The translations under genes were made by a program, and so were the position numbers. Below the pieces are notes generated by a model. That model did not search any database and had not been told where the DNA came from. It saw nothing but the letters and a program-made list of their open reading frames with translations. Positions 14,442 through 23,300 of a stretch of 25,197 nt of DNA are shown in pieces. The DNA is from Caldimicrobium thiodismutans. Lineage in GTDB: Bacteria; Desulfobacterota; Thermodesulfobacteria; Thermodesulfobacteriales; Thermodesulfobacteriaceae. The stretch covers positions 1-25,197 of the forward strand of contig PNIE01000093.1 of the NCBI GenBank assembly GCA_002877875.1. The letters run 5' to 3'. Position 1 is the stretch's first letter. Every line of letters starts with the position of its first letter.

Positions 14442-15532
14442 GGGATAAAAAAATAATAGTCCTTTTTTTAATTCTTTTTCATCTCTTTTTATTTGCTGGT
14501 CTCTATTATGAGGGATTGGAGCCAGTTTCAAAGAATAAAAGTTTACCAGCCAAACTTATTGAAATTGAAAAGGGAGAAAGCCTCTATCAGATAGCTCAAA
14601 AATTAAAAAAAGAAGGCATTATTAAAAATAGCTTAGTATTTGCCATTGAGGCAATAAGAAAAGGTGTTTACAAAGAGTTTAAGGCAGGGGAATATGCCCT
14701 CTATCCTTGGCAAAGTCTTGATGAAATTTTTGAAATTCTCAAGAAAGGAAAGGTATATCTTCATAAAGTAACTATTTTTGAGGGAGCAACCCTTTGGGAA
14801 ATAGCAGAAATTCTTGAAAAAAATAATATTACCTCTTCTAAGAAATTTCTTAGTCTTGCCACCGATGAGAAATATGTAAAGAGCCTTGGACTCCCTGGGC
14901 CTTCTTTGGAAGGCTATCTTTATCCTGAAACCTATTTTTTTGCTAAAGATTCATCGCCTGAGCTAGTTATTAAGAAAATGACAGATAAATTCTGGGAAGT
15001 CTGGAGAGAGCTTGAACCGCTTGCGATAAAAAGTGGATTATCTCTAAAAGAAGTGATAACTTTAGCTTCTATCGTAGAAAAGGAGGCTTTTTATGAAAAG
15101 GAAAAACCTATTATTGCCGCAGTCTATCTCAATCGCCTTAAAAAGGGAATGCCCCTTCAGGCAGACCCTACTATCAATTATGCCCTAAAACGTTTTAGAA
15201 GGCTTACTTACAAAGATTATTACCAAGTAAAAAGCCCCTATAACACCTATTTACACAATAATCTTCCCCCTACACCTATTGGAAATCCTAGCAAATCATC
15301 TATCTTGGCAGTTTTAAAACCTGCCAAAGTTAAATATCTTTATTTTGTGGCTAATGGAGATGGAAGCCATATCTTTTCTCGTACTTATCAAGAACATCTC
15401 GCAGCCATCTCAAAAATTAGAAACAAAGAAAATAGTCTTAAAGAAACCAAGGCTAACGATTCTAATTCCTCTGGGGAAGTTTCTTTTAAGAATATTGAAG
15501 CCACTTTTCATATAAAAGAAAAATATCTGTAA
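14429..15532 (+). CDS. mltG: Endolytic transglycosylase MltG (YceG-like)
   Basis: This 367-residue inner-membrane enzyme cuts nascent peptidoglycan glycan strands and so sets their length. It has one N-terminal membrane anchor (about 9-28) and an extracytoplasmic YceG domain. Landmarks are a LysM-like segment (IEKGESLYQIAQKL, 46-59), PSLEGYLYPETYFF (158-171), the catalytic Glu217 in LASIVEKEAF, VYLNRLKKGMPLQADPT and the SPYNTYLHNNLPPTPIGNP block (269-287). The conserved domain ends near residue 328. A Ser/Asn/Lys-rich tail of about 35 residues follows, and its last 15 codons are antisense to the 3' end of rsmA. The ATG has an AAAGGAT Shine-Dalgarno. The family usually neighbours ruvX or tmk; that context is absent here. 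Confidence 0.95.
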   Translation: MKFSRDKKIIVLFLILFHLFLFAGLYYEGLEPVSKNKSLPAKLIEIEKGESLYQIAQKLKKEGIIKNSLVFAIEAIRKGVYKEFKAGEYALYPWQSLDEIFEILKKGKVYLHKVTIFEGATLWEIAEILEKNNITSSKKFLSLATDEKYVKSLGLPGPSLEGYLYPETYFFAKDSSPELVIKKMTDKFWEVWRELEPLAIKSGLSLKEVITLASIVEKEAFYEKEKPIIAAVYLNRLKKGMPLQADPTINYALKRFRRLTYKDYYQVKSPYNTYLHNNLPPTPIGNPSKSSILAVLKPAKVKYLYFVANGDGSHIFSRTYQEHLAAISKIRNKENSLKETKANDSNSSGEVSFKNIEATFHIKEKYL

Positions 15533-16232
15533 GCTTAAGATCCTCAGCCCTTAAATTATTTGCAAGATTACACTCTCTAAGAAGTTCTTCTGGAAATTTT
15601 TTTCTTAGCATCTTTCTTTTATACTGATAAAGAGCGGTTAAAAATTTTTTATATTTTTTTAAATCAGAAATCTCTTTTTTAATGAATTGTTTAAACCTAA
15701 TTAAAGCTGAATCCACCTTGGGCTGAGGTTTAAAGAACCGAGGGGGTACGGTCATAAGATATTCAAGCTCATAAAAGGTTTGAATAAAGATAGAGAGCCA
15801 AGATTTACCAGATAGCCATTTTTCTGCCACCTCCTTTTGCACAAGAAAAAGGGCTAAGGGAATTAAAGAATGATAATAAATAAGATTTTCCACAATTAAA
15901 CTGGCTACATTATAAGGAAGATTTCCTAAAACTTTAAGTTTTCTCTCTCCCAGTTCTTGATAGTTAAAAGTGGTGGCATCAGCCTGTATCAAAACTACCC
16001 TCTCATCCTTTATGTTTTCTTGCAAATATTCAAGCATTTCAGTGTCAAGTTCAATTAGATACAATTTGGTTATGGGATACTTTAAGAGAGCTTTAGTCAA
16101 AAGTCCTGTACCTGGACCAATTTCAACTACTACCTCACCCTCACTAAGTTGGGCATATTCTGCAATTCTATTTAAGACCCCTGAAGAGATAAGAAGATGT
16201 TGTCCTAAGCTCTTTTTTAGCCTAAGAATCAT
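15486..16232 (-). CDS. rsmA: 16S rRNA dimethyladenosine transferase RsmA (KsgA)
   Basis: This 248-residue SAM-dependent enzyme dimethylates two adjacent adenines (A1518 and A1519 in E. coli numbering) near the 3' end of 16S rRNA, a late quality-control step of small-subunit assembly. The N-terminal KKSLGQHLL box, the SAM loop VVEIGPGTGLLTKAL (35-49), the acidic ligand in LIELD, QADATTF and the catalytic NLPYN motif (104-108) are all present, followed by the PPRFFKPQPKVDSAL block that defines KsgA rather than Erm methylases. It is the last gene of the antiporter-usp-rsmA cluster, 8 bases after usp. Its last 15 codons overlap mltG in antisense orientation. Confidence 0.96.
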   Translation of the reverse strand: MILRLKKSLGQHLLISSGVLNRIAEYAQLSEGEVVVEIGPGTGLLTKALLKYPITKLYLIELDTEMLEYLQENIKDERVVLIQADATTFNYQELGERKLKVLGNLPYNVASLIVENLIYYHSLIPLALFLVQKEVAEKWLSGKSWLSIFIQTFYELEYLMTVPPRFFKPQPKVDSALIRFKQFIKKEISDLKKYKKFLTALYQYKRKMLRKKFPEELLRECNLANNLRAEDLKLTDIFLLYEKWLQYS

Positions 16233-16240
16233 TGAAAACT

Positions 16241-17122
16241 CTAAGGCACAATTAAAAGGGGAAACTCCGCTTTTTTTAATAATTCTAAAGTAACACTTCC
16301 TACAAAAAGCTTTTCAAGAAAACCTTTACTGGTTTTTCCTAAAACAATGAGAGTTCCCTCCTTTTCTCTTACAAATTCTAAAATTTCTTGCGAAGGATCC
16401 TCCCCAAGTCCAAGAAAAATGTCTCCTTCTATTCCTTGAAGTTTGTAAGGCTCAAGAAATTTTATTAAGCGATTCCTTCTTTCTTCCTCAAGCCTCTGAA
16501 TTTCCTCTTCCTTTAAGGCAGAAATTTTTTCACTTTTAATTATATTTACTACATAAATCTTTTGAATAAGTGATTTAAAATTTAGGAGAAAATCCCTTGC
16601 CCTTATAGAATTTTCTGAAAAATCAGTAGCAAGAATGGGGGTTCTAAAAATTTGGACATTTTCAAGAGGAATAGGTTTTTCCTCTTGTTCTCTGAGGAGG
16701 CTATGGCAATAGACCAGAACAGGCACCTTGCTTCGGCTAGTCAACTCTAAAGTTCTTTCGGAAACAAAAATCCCTTCTTTTTTAAGTTTCCCAATGACAA
16801 GCATATCAACTGCTATTTCCTCTGCAATTTCAAGGATTTTAGCTATAGGATCTCCAATTTCTATCAAAATGTGGCTTTTTAAATTTGCCTTTTTAATTTC
16901 CTTTTCCCAGTCCTGAAATTTTAATTTAGCCGCCTCTTTCAATTCTATAGCCTTTTCCTTTAAAAATCCGCTAAAGGGAACATAAGAGACTTCTTCTCTG
17001 GGGATAACATGTAAGAGATAAATTTCTTCAAGGCCTACTTTTTTAAGAGTAATAATCTCAAGAAGACCTTTGTATCCCATTTCCCAGTAACTTACAGCAA
17101 AGAGTACTCTCTTTATTCCCAT
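16241..17122 (-). CDS. Tandem universal stress protein (two UspA domains)
   Basis: This 293-residue soluble protein has two Usp folds in one chain, about 1-140 and 155-293. The first starts IKRVLFAVSYWEMGYKGLLE and includes VDMLVIGKLKKEG; the second starts FRTPILATDFSENSIRARDF and ends with LIVLGKTSKGFLEKLFVGSV, close to the ATP-binding Usp signature G-x2-G-x9-G-S/T but with Ser in place of the second Gly. The first domain lacks the full signature, so at most one domain is expected to bind nucleotide in the usual way. The ATG has an AGGAG site and lies 2 bases after the antiporter stop, so the two are probably co-translated. Regulation of the transporter is a reasonable inference, since some antiporters carry fused Usp domains. 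Confidence 0.9.
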   Translation of the reverse strand: MGIKRVLFAVSYWEMGYKGLLEIITLKKVGLEEIYLLHVIPREEVSYVPFSGFLKEKAIELKEAAKLKFQDWEKEIKKANLKSHILIEIGDPIAKILEIAEEIAVDMLVIGKLKKEGIFVSERTLELTSRSKVPVLVYCHSLLREQEEKPIPLENVQIFRTPILATDFSENSIRARDFLLNFKSLIQKIYVVNIIKSEKISALKEEEIQRLEEERRNRLIKFLEPYKLQGIEGDIFLGLGEDPSQEILEFVREKEGTLIVLGKTSKGFLEKLFVGSVTLELLKKAEFPLLIVP

Positions 17123-17124
17123 GG

Positions 17125-18474
17125 TTAACTCCTGTAAAATATTAGGGTTAATAAAAGGAACATGGGAATTAAAATAGGAAAGGAAAATTTAATAAGGTAA
17201 CCAAAAAAACTTGGCATAGGAATACCTTTCTCTTCAACAATGGATCTAACCATAAAGTTAGGAGCGTTTCCAATGTAGGTTAGTGCTCCGAAGAAAACAG
17301 CCCCTTCTGAGATGGCAAGGAGATATTTGGGATAATCTTGTATTAATCTTAGGATGGCTTCTTTTTCAGCAAGTCCAGGATAAAATTTACCAAGGCAGGT
17401 GCTTAAAAAGGTTAAATAAGTTGGGGCATTATCTAAAAAGGCAGAAAGAATTCCTGTCATCCAGAAATAATGAGCTGGTTCATTGAGGCTTATGATAAGA
17501 GGTTTTAAAGCCCCTTTCTCACCTGCTTTAAGAATATTTAAAGCAGGAATCATACTCATAAAAATACCCAAAAATAAAATGGCAACTTCCTTTATGGGAA
17601 AAAAGGTAAATTCATTTTTCTCTCGCACTTTCTTGGGAGTTATATAATAGGATATTCCTGCAAGAAGAACTAAAAAGAGGTCTCTAATAATTTCATTTAA
17701 AGGCCTTTCAACCCCGAAGAATTTAAGGGATGGTAAAGGAAGGTTAGCAGAAATTAGAATCGTTAAAGGAACACCTATTAGAAAGAAAATATTATACCAT
17801 CCAAGAATTACAAAGGGCTTTTTTTCTTTGTTCTTGGGAAGAAAAGACTTTTCTCTTCTATAGTGAAGGCTATCTATAATAAAAAAAAGTATTAAGAGAT
17901 AAATAACGCAGAAAAACATTGTGGGAAAAAGGTTTAGAGTCCAGAAAAAGGGAACGCCTTTTAGAAACCCAAGAAAAAGAGGAGGATCACCAAGGGGAGT
18001 AAGAGCCCCGCCAATATTTGAGACAAGGAAGATGAAAAAGATAAAAACATGTGCTGTATCTTTTCTCCACGCATTGGCTCTAATTAAGGGCCTTACTAAT
18101 ACCACGGAGGCACCTGAGGTGCCCATAAGAGAAGCAAGAAAGGTACTTATAAATAAATATATAATATTAAATAAAGGGGTACCGGAAAAATTTCCGTGAA
18201 GATAAATATTACCTGAGATGATGTAAAGAGAGGAAATAAGCAGAATAAAAGGAATGTACTCCGCAAGGAGAGTATGTAGAATTTCATGGAGGGTTTCTAT
18301 AGGAAAAAGATAGAGGAGGGGTAAAATAGAAAGGAGTGCCCAGAATAAAGTTATTTTACCAAAGTGTTTCTGCCAAAAGCGAGGTAAAACTAAAGGGAAA
18401 AGAGCTATAGATAAAAGAATTCCTACAAAGGGTAGAACGGTAACAAGAGGAAGTTTTTCTCCAAGGGTTACCAC
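17125..18474 (-). CDS. Ion antiporter of the NhaD/CitMHS-like superfamily
   Basis: This 449-residue integral membrane protein has about 11-12 predicted helices. Two re-entrant motifs of the ion transporter superfamily are visible: LMGTSGASVVLVRPLIRAN with VSNIGGALTPLGDPP (about 115-165) in the first half, and SAFLDNAPTYLTFLS with GALTYIGNAPNFM in the second half. The NIGGALTPLGDPPLFLGF block is typical of proteins annotated as sodium:proton antiporters (putative citrate transport family); the true substrate is not fixed by sequence. The start is a GTG at 18474, because an in-frame stop lies 4 codons upstream. No Shine-Dalgarno is seen, and an extended -10 box sits 7 bases before the start, so the message may be leaderless. 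It is followed at 2 bases by the usp gene. Confidence 0.88.
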   Translation of the reverse strand: MVTLGEKLPLVTVLPFVGILLSIALFPLVLPRFWQKHFGKITLFWALLSILPLLYLFPIETLHEILHTLLAEYIPFILLISSLYIISGNIYLHGNFSGTPLFNIIYLFISTFLASLMGTSGASVVLVRPLIRANAWRKDTAHVFIFFIFLVSNIGGALTPLGDPPLFLGFLKGVPFFWTLNLFPTMFFCVIYLLILFFIIDSLHYRREKSFLPKNKEKKPFVILGWYNIFFLIGVPLTILISANLPLPSLKFFGVERPLNEIIRDLFLVLLAGISYYITPKKVREKNEFTFFPIKEVAILFLGIFMSMIPALNILKAGEKGALKPLIISLNEPAHYFWMTGILSAFLDNAPTYLTFLSTCLGKFYPGLAEKEAILRLIQDYPKYLLAISEGAVFFGALTYIGNAPNFMVRSIVEEKGIPMPSFFGYLIKFSFPILIPMFLLLTLIFYRS

Positions 18475-18480
18475 GTCTAA

Positions 18481-18489
18481 ATATTAACA
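18481..18489 (-). promoter_or_regulatory. Extended -10 box before antiporter GTG start
   Basis: On the minus strand TGT-TAATAT (18489 to 18481) is an extended -10 element matching TATAAT at 4 of 6. Its expected transcription start, about 7 bases on, coincides with the first base of the GTG start codon. The -35 region (TTCTAA) is poor. It shares the 75-base divergent gap with the ppiD-like promoter. Confidence 0.35.
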
Positions 18490-18495
18490 TATCCC

Positions 18496-18523
18496 TTGAA
18501 GTTTTAGAAGGCTTTGCTATATT
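18496..18523 (+). promoter_or_regulatory. Promoter of ppiD-like gene
   Basis: TTGAAG (18496-18501), a 16-base spacer and TATATT (18518-18523) match consensus at 4 and 5 of 6. Transcription would start near 18530, leaving a leader of about 20 bases that contains TTTAGGA as the Shine-Dalgarno for the ATG at 18550. Whether carB is read from the same promoter is unknown; no better one was found before carB. Confidence 0.5.
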
Positions 18524-18549
18524 TTAAAAAATTCATTTAGGACTTTTTA

Positions 18550-20343
18550 ATGTTTGATTTTTTAAGAAAGGGAGCCACTTCTCTTTTTGCCAAAATTTTT
18601 CTGGCAGTAATAATCATTGTTTTTGTTTTTTGGGGAATAGGATATTTTGGAGTAACTGACAGAGATATAGTTGCAGTAGTAAACGGAGAAAAAATAAATC
18701 TTAGGGAATTTCAAGAGTTTTATCATTATAAATATCTCCAGCTAAAACAAACTCTTGGTGATTTAAAAGAGGAAGATCTTAAGAAAATGAAATTTAAAGA
18801 ACTCGTTTTACAGAATCTGATACAAATCAAGCTTATAAATCAATTGGCAAAGGATTTGGGTCTTAAGATTACTCAAGAAGAGGTGGAGGTTACTCTTTCT
18901 CAAATACCTTTTTTTCAAAAAAATGGAGCCTTTGATCCAAGAAGATATCAGGCCTTTTTAAGAGAGCTTGGTCTTAGTCCAAAGACCTTTGAAACCCTTT
19001 TAAAAGCTGACCTGCTTCAGCAGAAATTTAAAATGCTCATCTTAGCTCCTATTTTGGTTTCTAACGACGAAGTTGAAGAATTTGGAAGATTTCTTAATCA
19101 GAAAATTCGTTATTTAGAGGCCCAGCTTCCGATATCAACTTGTGAAAAGGCAATTAAATGGAATGAGAAAGAGCTTGAAAGCTTTTTTCACGCCCATAGA
19201 GATAGATACATAGAAGAGGAAAAAATAAAGCTTGTTTACTATGAAATTCCCATCAAAGGTGAGGTAAAAATTACTGAAGAAGAGCTTAAAAATTATTATC
19301 TTCAAAATATTAATCGTTTTAGAGAACCTTTCAAAGTCAAATTAAGGAGAATTTTTGTTCCTATTGAGGGGGACGTTGGTTTTAAAAAGGCCCAAGAAAT
19401 TAAAAATCAGATTAAGACTCTTGAGGATTTTTCCCGTTTTGGTGCAAAGGAGGGAGAATGGTTTGAGGAAGTCTCCCTATCCCAGGAGCTATTATCTCTC
19501 CTTAAAATGGCTAAAAAAGGAGATATTTTAGGTCCTATAAAGGTTTCCCAAGGCTTTCTGATTCTTGGTGTAGAGGAAATTAATCCTGAGAGAGTTCTTA
19601 AGTTAGAAGAAGTAAGAACTCGTCTTTTGGATGAACTTAAAAAGAAAAAGCTTCGCGAAGAAATTTTAAGAAAAGCCAATGAGATTTATACCAAAGTAGT
19701 AGCAGAAAATGGCTTAATAAACTGGGCCAAAAAAAATGGAATCACTTTGAAAGAAACAGCCTATCTCACTCAAGAAGAACTTTCTAAAATTCTAATTAAT
19801 AAGGAGGAAGTTAGAAATATTTTTAAAGTGGGAAAGGGTAATTACTTTGCTCCGATTGAAGGAAAAGACTCTTTTTATCTAATTGAAGTTGTGGATAAAA
19901 AACCAAAAAGGAATTTGAATTTTGAAGAGGCTAAAGCTCAGGTTTTAAGGGAGTATCTTGAAGAAAAAGGGAGGGAATTTTGTGAAGCTAAGGTCAAAAA
20001 CTTTCTCAGTAAAGTTAAATCTGAAAAAGATTTTGTGACTTTGGGAAAAGAGGAAGGTTTCACTTTTTCAGAGAACAAGGTAGAGCGAAAGAAAGCACCT
20101 GAAGTATTAAAAAATCTGGGAAGAGTAGGGCTTGTTGTAAGTCCAGTGTGGGAGAGGGATGAAGTAAAGATTTACTATATCACTGGAATTGAGGAATTTA
20201 AAGGAGCTTTGAATCCTGAAGAATATTTTAACTTGCAAAAGGAAATCCTTTTTTGGAAAGGCGATCTTGTATTAAGAGATTTTCTATCTAACTATCAAAA
20301 GAAAGCTAAAATAAAGATTTATCCTCTTTTTCAGCAGATATAG
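18550..20343 (+). CDS. ppiD: PpiD-like membrane-anchored periplasmic chaperone (SurA_N / parvulin)
   Basis: This 597-residue protein has the PpiD layout: a short cytoplasmic start (FDFLRKGATS), one membrane helix (about 13-33), then a large periplasmic part. A SurA-N-type chaperone domain follows (about 38-200, with VVNGEKINLREFQEFY and a FFQKNGAFDPRRYQAFLREL stretch). A parvulin-like domain lies near 262-345, and a second related segment near 425-475. The parvulin domain looks degenerate: RRIFV stands where active parvulins have RHILV, and GFLIL where they have GYHII, so both His residues are absent. This suggests chaperone activity without prolyl isomerisation, as reported for the E. coli PpiD domain. 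It acts on proteins leaving the Sec translocon. The hydrophobic start confirms the ATG. The symbol follows architecture rather than close identity. Confidence 0.85.
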   Translation: MFDFLRKGATSLFAKIFLAVIIIVFVFWGIGYFGVTDRDIVAVVNGEKINLREFQEFYHYKYLQLKQTLGDLKEEDLKKMKFKELVLQNLIQIKLINQLAKDLGLKITQEEVEVTLSQIPFFQKNGAFDPRRYQAFLRELGLSPKTFETLLKADLLQQKFKMLILAPILVSNDEVEEFGRFLNQKIRYLEAQLPISTCEKAIKWNEKELESFFHAHRDRYIEEEKIKLVYYEIPIKGEVKITEEELKNYYLQNINRFREPFKVKLRRIFVPIEGDVGFKKAQEIKNQIKTLEDFSRFGAKEGEWFEEVSLSQELLSLLKMAKKGDILGPIKVSQGFLILGVEEINPERVLKLEEVRTRLLDELKKKKLREEILRKANEIYTKVVAENGLINWAKKNGITLKETAYLTQEELSKILINKEEVRNIFKVGKGNYFAPIEGKDSFYLIEVVDKKPKRNLNFEEAKAQVLREYLEEKGREFCEAKVKNFLSKVKSEKDFVTLGKEEGFTFSENKVERKKAPEVLKNLGRVGLVVSPVWERDEVKIYYITGIEEFKGALNPEEYFNLQKEILFWKGDLVLRDFLSNYQKKAKIKIYPLFQQI

Positions 20344-20352
20344 AATTATTTT

Positions 20353-20378
20353 AACCTACAAAATTATTGTTTTAGGTT
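20353..20378 (+). other. Small hairpin between ppiD-like gene and carB
   Basis: AACCTA (20353-20358) pairs with TAGGTT (20373-20378); with a bulged C, three further A-T pairs close a 7-base loop. No T-run follows, so it is not a standard terminator. It ends 5 bases before the carB Shine-Dalgarno (AGGAGGG). It could be a processing or weak attenuation element, or chance. Confidence 0.25.
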
Positions 20379-20397
20379 CTATAGGAGGGTTTAAATA

Positions 20398-23300
20398 ATG
20401 CCTAAGAGGACTGACATAAGAAAGATTCTGATTATAGGATCTGGTCCTATTGTGATAGGTCAGGCTTGTGAGTTTGATTATTCAGGAAGCCAAGCTTGTA
20501 AGGCTTTAAAGGAGGAGGGTTACGAGGTAGTTCTTGTGAATTCAAATCCTGCAACCATTATGACAGACCCAGAAATGGCAGATCGGACCTATATAGAACC
20601 TCTTTTACCTGAGGTTCTTGAATACATTATCAAGGAGGAAAGGCCAGATGCCCTACTGCCTACCCTTGGAGGGCAAACCGGGCTTAATCTTGCTTTTGCC
20701 CTTGCCAAAAAAGGAGTTCTTGAAAAATATGGGGTAGAGTTAATTGGAGCTAAGGCCCAGGCTATTGAAAAGGCAGAATCAAGAGAACACTTCAGAAGGG
20801 CTATGGAAAGAATAGGCCTTAAAGTTCCAAAGAGTGTCATTGTGCATAGTCTTTCTGAAGCAGAAAAGGCTGTGAAGGAAATAGGATTTCCAGTGATTAT
20901 CAGACCCAGTTTTACCTTAGGGGGAACTGGCGGAGGAGTAGCCTATAATATTGAAGAATTAAGGGAGATAGTTGAGGCTGGCCTTGAAGCCTCCTTGATT
21001 CATCAAGTCATGCTTGAGGAATCTGTTCTTGGCTGGAAAGAATTTGAGCTTGAGGTTATGAGGGATTTCAAAGACAATGTGGTAATCATTTGTTCTATTG
21101 AGAACTTTGATCCTATGGGTGTTCATACAGGCGATTCTATTACAGTGGCACCTGCTCAGACTCTCACCGATAGGGAATATCAGCAGATGAGAAAGGCAGC
21201 CCAGGCCATAATAAGAGAAATTGGCGTAGAGACAGGTGGTTCCAACATTCAGTTTGCTGTAAATCCTCAGAATGGTGATATGGTTGTTATTGAGATGAAC
21301 CCGAGGGTCTCAAGATCTTCAGCCCTTGCAAGTAAAGCCACAGGTTATCCTATCGCTAAAGTTGCAGCTAAACTTGCTGTTGGTTACACTCTTGATGAAC
21401 TTGCCAATGATATCACTAAAGAGACCAAAGCTGCCTTTGAACCAACCATAGACTATGTAGTGGTTAAAATACCCCGTTACACCTTTGAGAAATTTCCAGA
21501 GACTAAGGATGAGCTTACTACTTCTATGCGCTCTGTTGGTGAAACTATGGCTATCGGTAGAACCTTTAAAGAGGCCCTTCAGAAAGCCATAGCTGGTCTT
21601 GAGATTGGAAGATATGGGTTTGGTGCAGATGGTAAATCTCCCTCGGATTACGATGAAATCCTTCCAAGAGAATTAATTGTTGAAAAACTTGCAAGACCAA
21701 ATAGCCAAAGACTTTTCTATATTAGAGAGGCTTTTAAGGCAGGCTTTACTATAGAGGAAATTTATCAATACTCCTATATTGATCCTTGGTTTCTCTATCA
21801 TCTGAAAGAGCTTTTTGAAATTAGTGAGTTCTATAAAGGAAAAAAGCTTGAAGATCTTACTGAAGAGGATTTTAGAGAACTTAAGCAGTGGGGTTTTACT
21901 GATTATCAAATTGCCTTTTTAACAGGCTCGAAGGAGAGCGAGGTCAGAAAGAGGAGGCTAGCTCTTGGAGTTAAGCCCACTTATAAACTTATTGACACCT
22001 GTGCTGCAGAATTTGAGGCTTATACTCCCTATTTTTACTCCACCTATGAGGTGGAAAATGAGTCAAGGGCAAGGTTAAGTAAGAACAAAAAGGTTATTAT
22101 TATTGGTGGGGGTCCAAATAGGATAGGGCAGGGCATAGAATTTGACTATTGCTGTGTGCACGCCATAAAGGCTCTCAGGGAAAGGGGCTATGATGCTATC
22201 ATGATAAATTCTAATCCTGAGACAGTATCCACTGATTATGATGTTTCAACTAGACTTTACTTTGAACCCTTAACCTTGGAGCATGTGCTAAATGTCTATG
22301 AGGAGGAAGATCCTATAGGTGTTATTGTTCAATTTGGAGGTCAAACTCCCTTAAATTTAAGTGTTCCCCTTTATAAAGCAGGAGTTCGTATTCTTGGGAC
22401 TTCTCCTGAGAATATTGACAGGGCCGAAGATAGAGAAAAATTTGAAGCTCTTCTTAATAAGCTTGGGCTAAAGAGGCCTAAGGCGGGAGTAGCCTTCACA
22501 GCAGAGGAGGCCCTTAGAGTAGCTTCCTCTCTCGGATATCCTGTCCTCGTTAGACCCTCCTATGTTCTTGGTGGAAGGGCTATGAGAATAGTTTATTCAG
22601 AAAATGAGCTTGCTGAATACATTGAAACAGCTGTTAAAATTAATCCTGAACACCCTGTGCTTATTGATAAATTTCTCGAAGATGCTATTGAGGTTGATGT
22701 AGATGCCCTTTGCGATGGTGAGATGGTTGTTATTGGTGGAATAATGGAACATATTGAAGAGGCAGGAATTCACTCTGGCGATTCTGCCTGTTTTTTACCC
22801 CCGGTTAATCTTTCGAAGAAGGTTCTTGAGGAAATTAGAGAGGCCACTTATAAGCTTGCTATGGAGCTTGAGGTTAGGGGCCTTATTAATATTCAGTTTG
22901 CTATAAAGGATGAGGAGGTTTATGTGCTTGAGGTAAATCCAAGAGCTTCAAGGACGGTTCCTTTTGTTTCTAAGGCCATAGGTGTTCCTTTGGCAAAGCT
23001 TGCTACCTGGATCATGCTTGGTGAAACTTTAAAGGAAATTGGTTTTACCAAAGAGGTTATTCCTAAGTATTATTCAGTAAAAGAGGTGGTTTTCCCCTTT
23101 AAGAGGTTTCCAGGGGTTGATGTGATGCTTGGTCCTGAGATGAAGTCAACAGGTGAGGTTATGGGGATTGATTGGGAGCCTTCTCTTGCCTATGCCAAAG
23201 CTCAGTTTGCTGCAGGTATGAGACTTCCCTTTTCTGGCAAAGTTTTCCTCTCTGTAAAGGACGAAGATAAACCTCTTGTGGTGGAAATTGCTAAAAGACT

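Noticed and set aside
15525..15560. Terminator in the mltG/rsmA convergent region
   Set aside because: TTAAG/CTTAA gives only 5 bp around a 10-base loop with no T-run; it is not better than chance in AT-rich sequence.
15970..16293. Plus-strand 107-codon open frame over rsmA and the usp end
   Set aside because: Antisense shadow of the SAM-binding region of rsmA; Ser-rich composition follows from the opposite strand.
17921..18199. Plus-strand 92-codon Arg/Lys-rich frame over the antiporter gene
   Set aside because: It lies opposite the diagnostic NIGGALTPLGDPP block of the antiporter and has no independent support.
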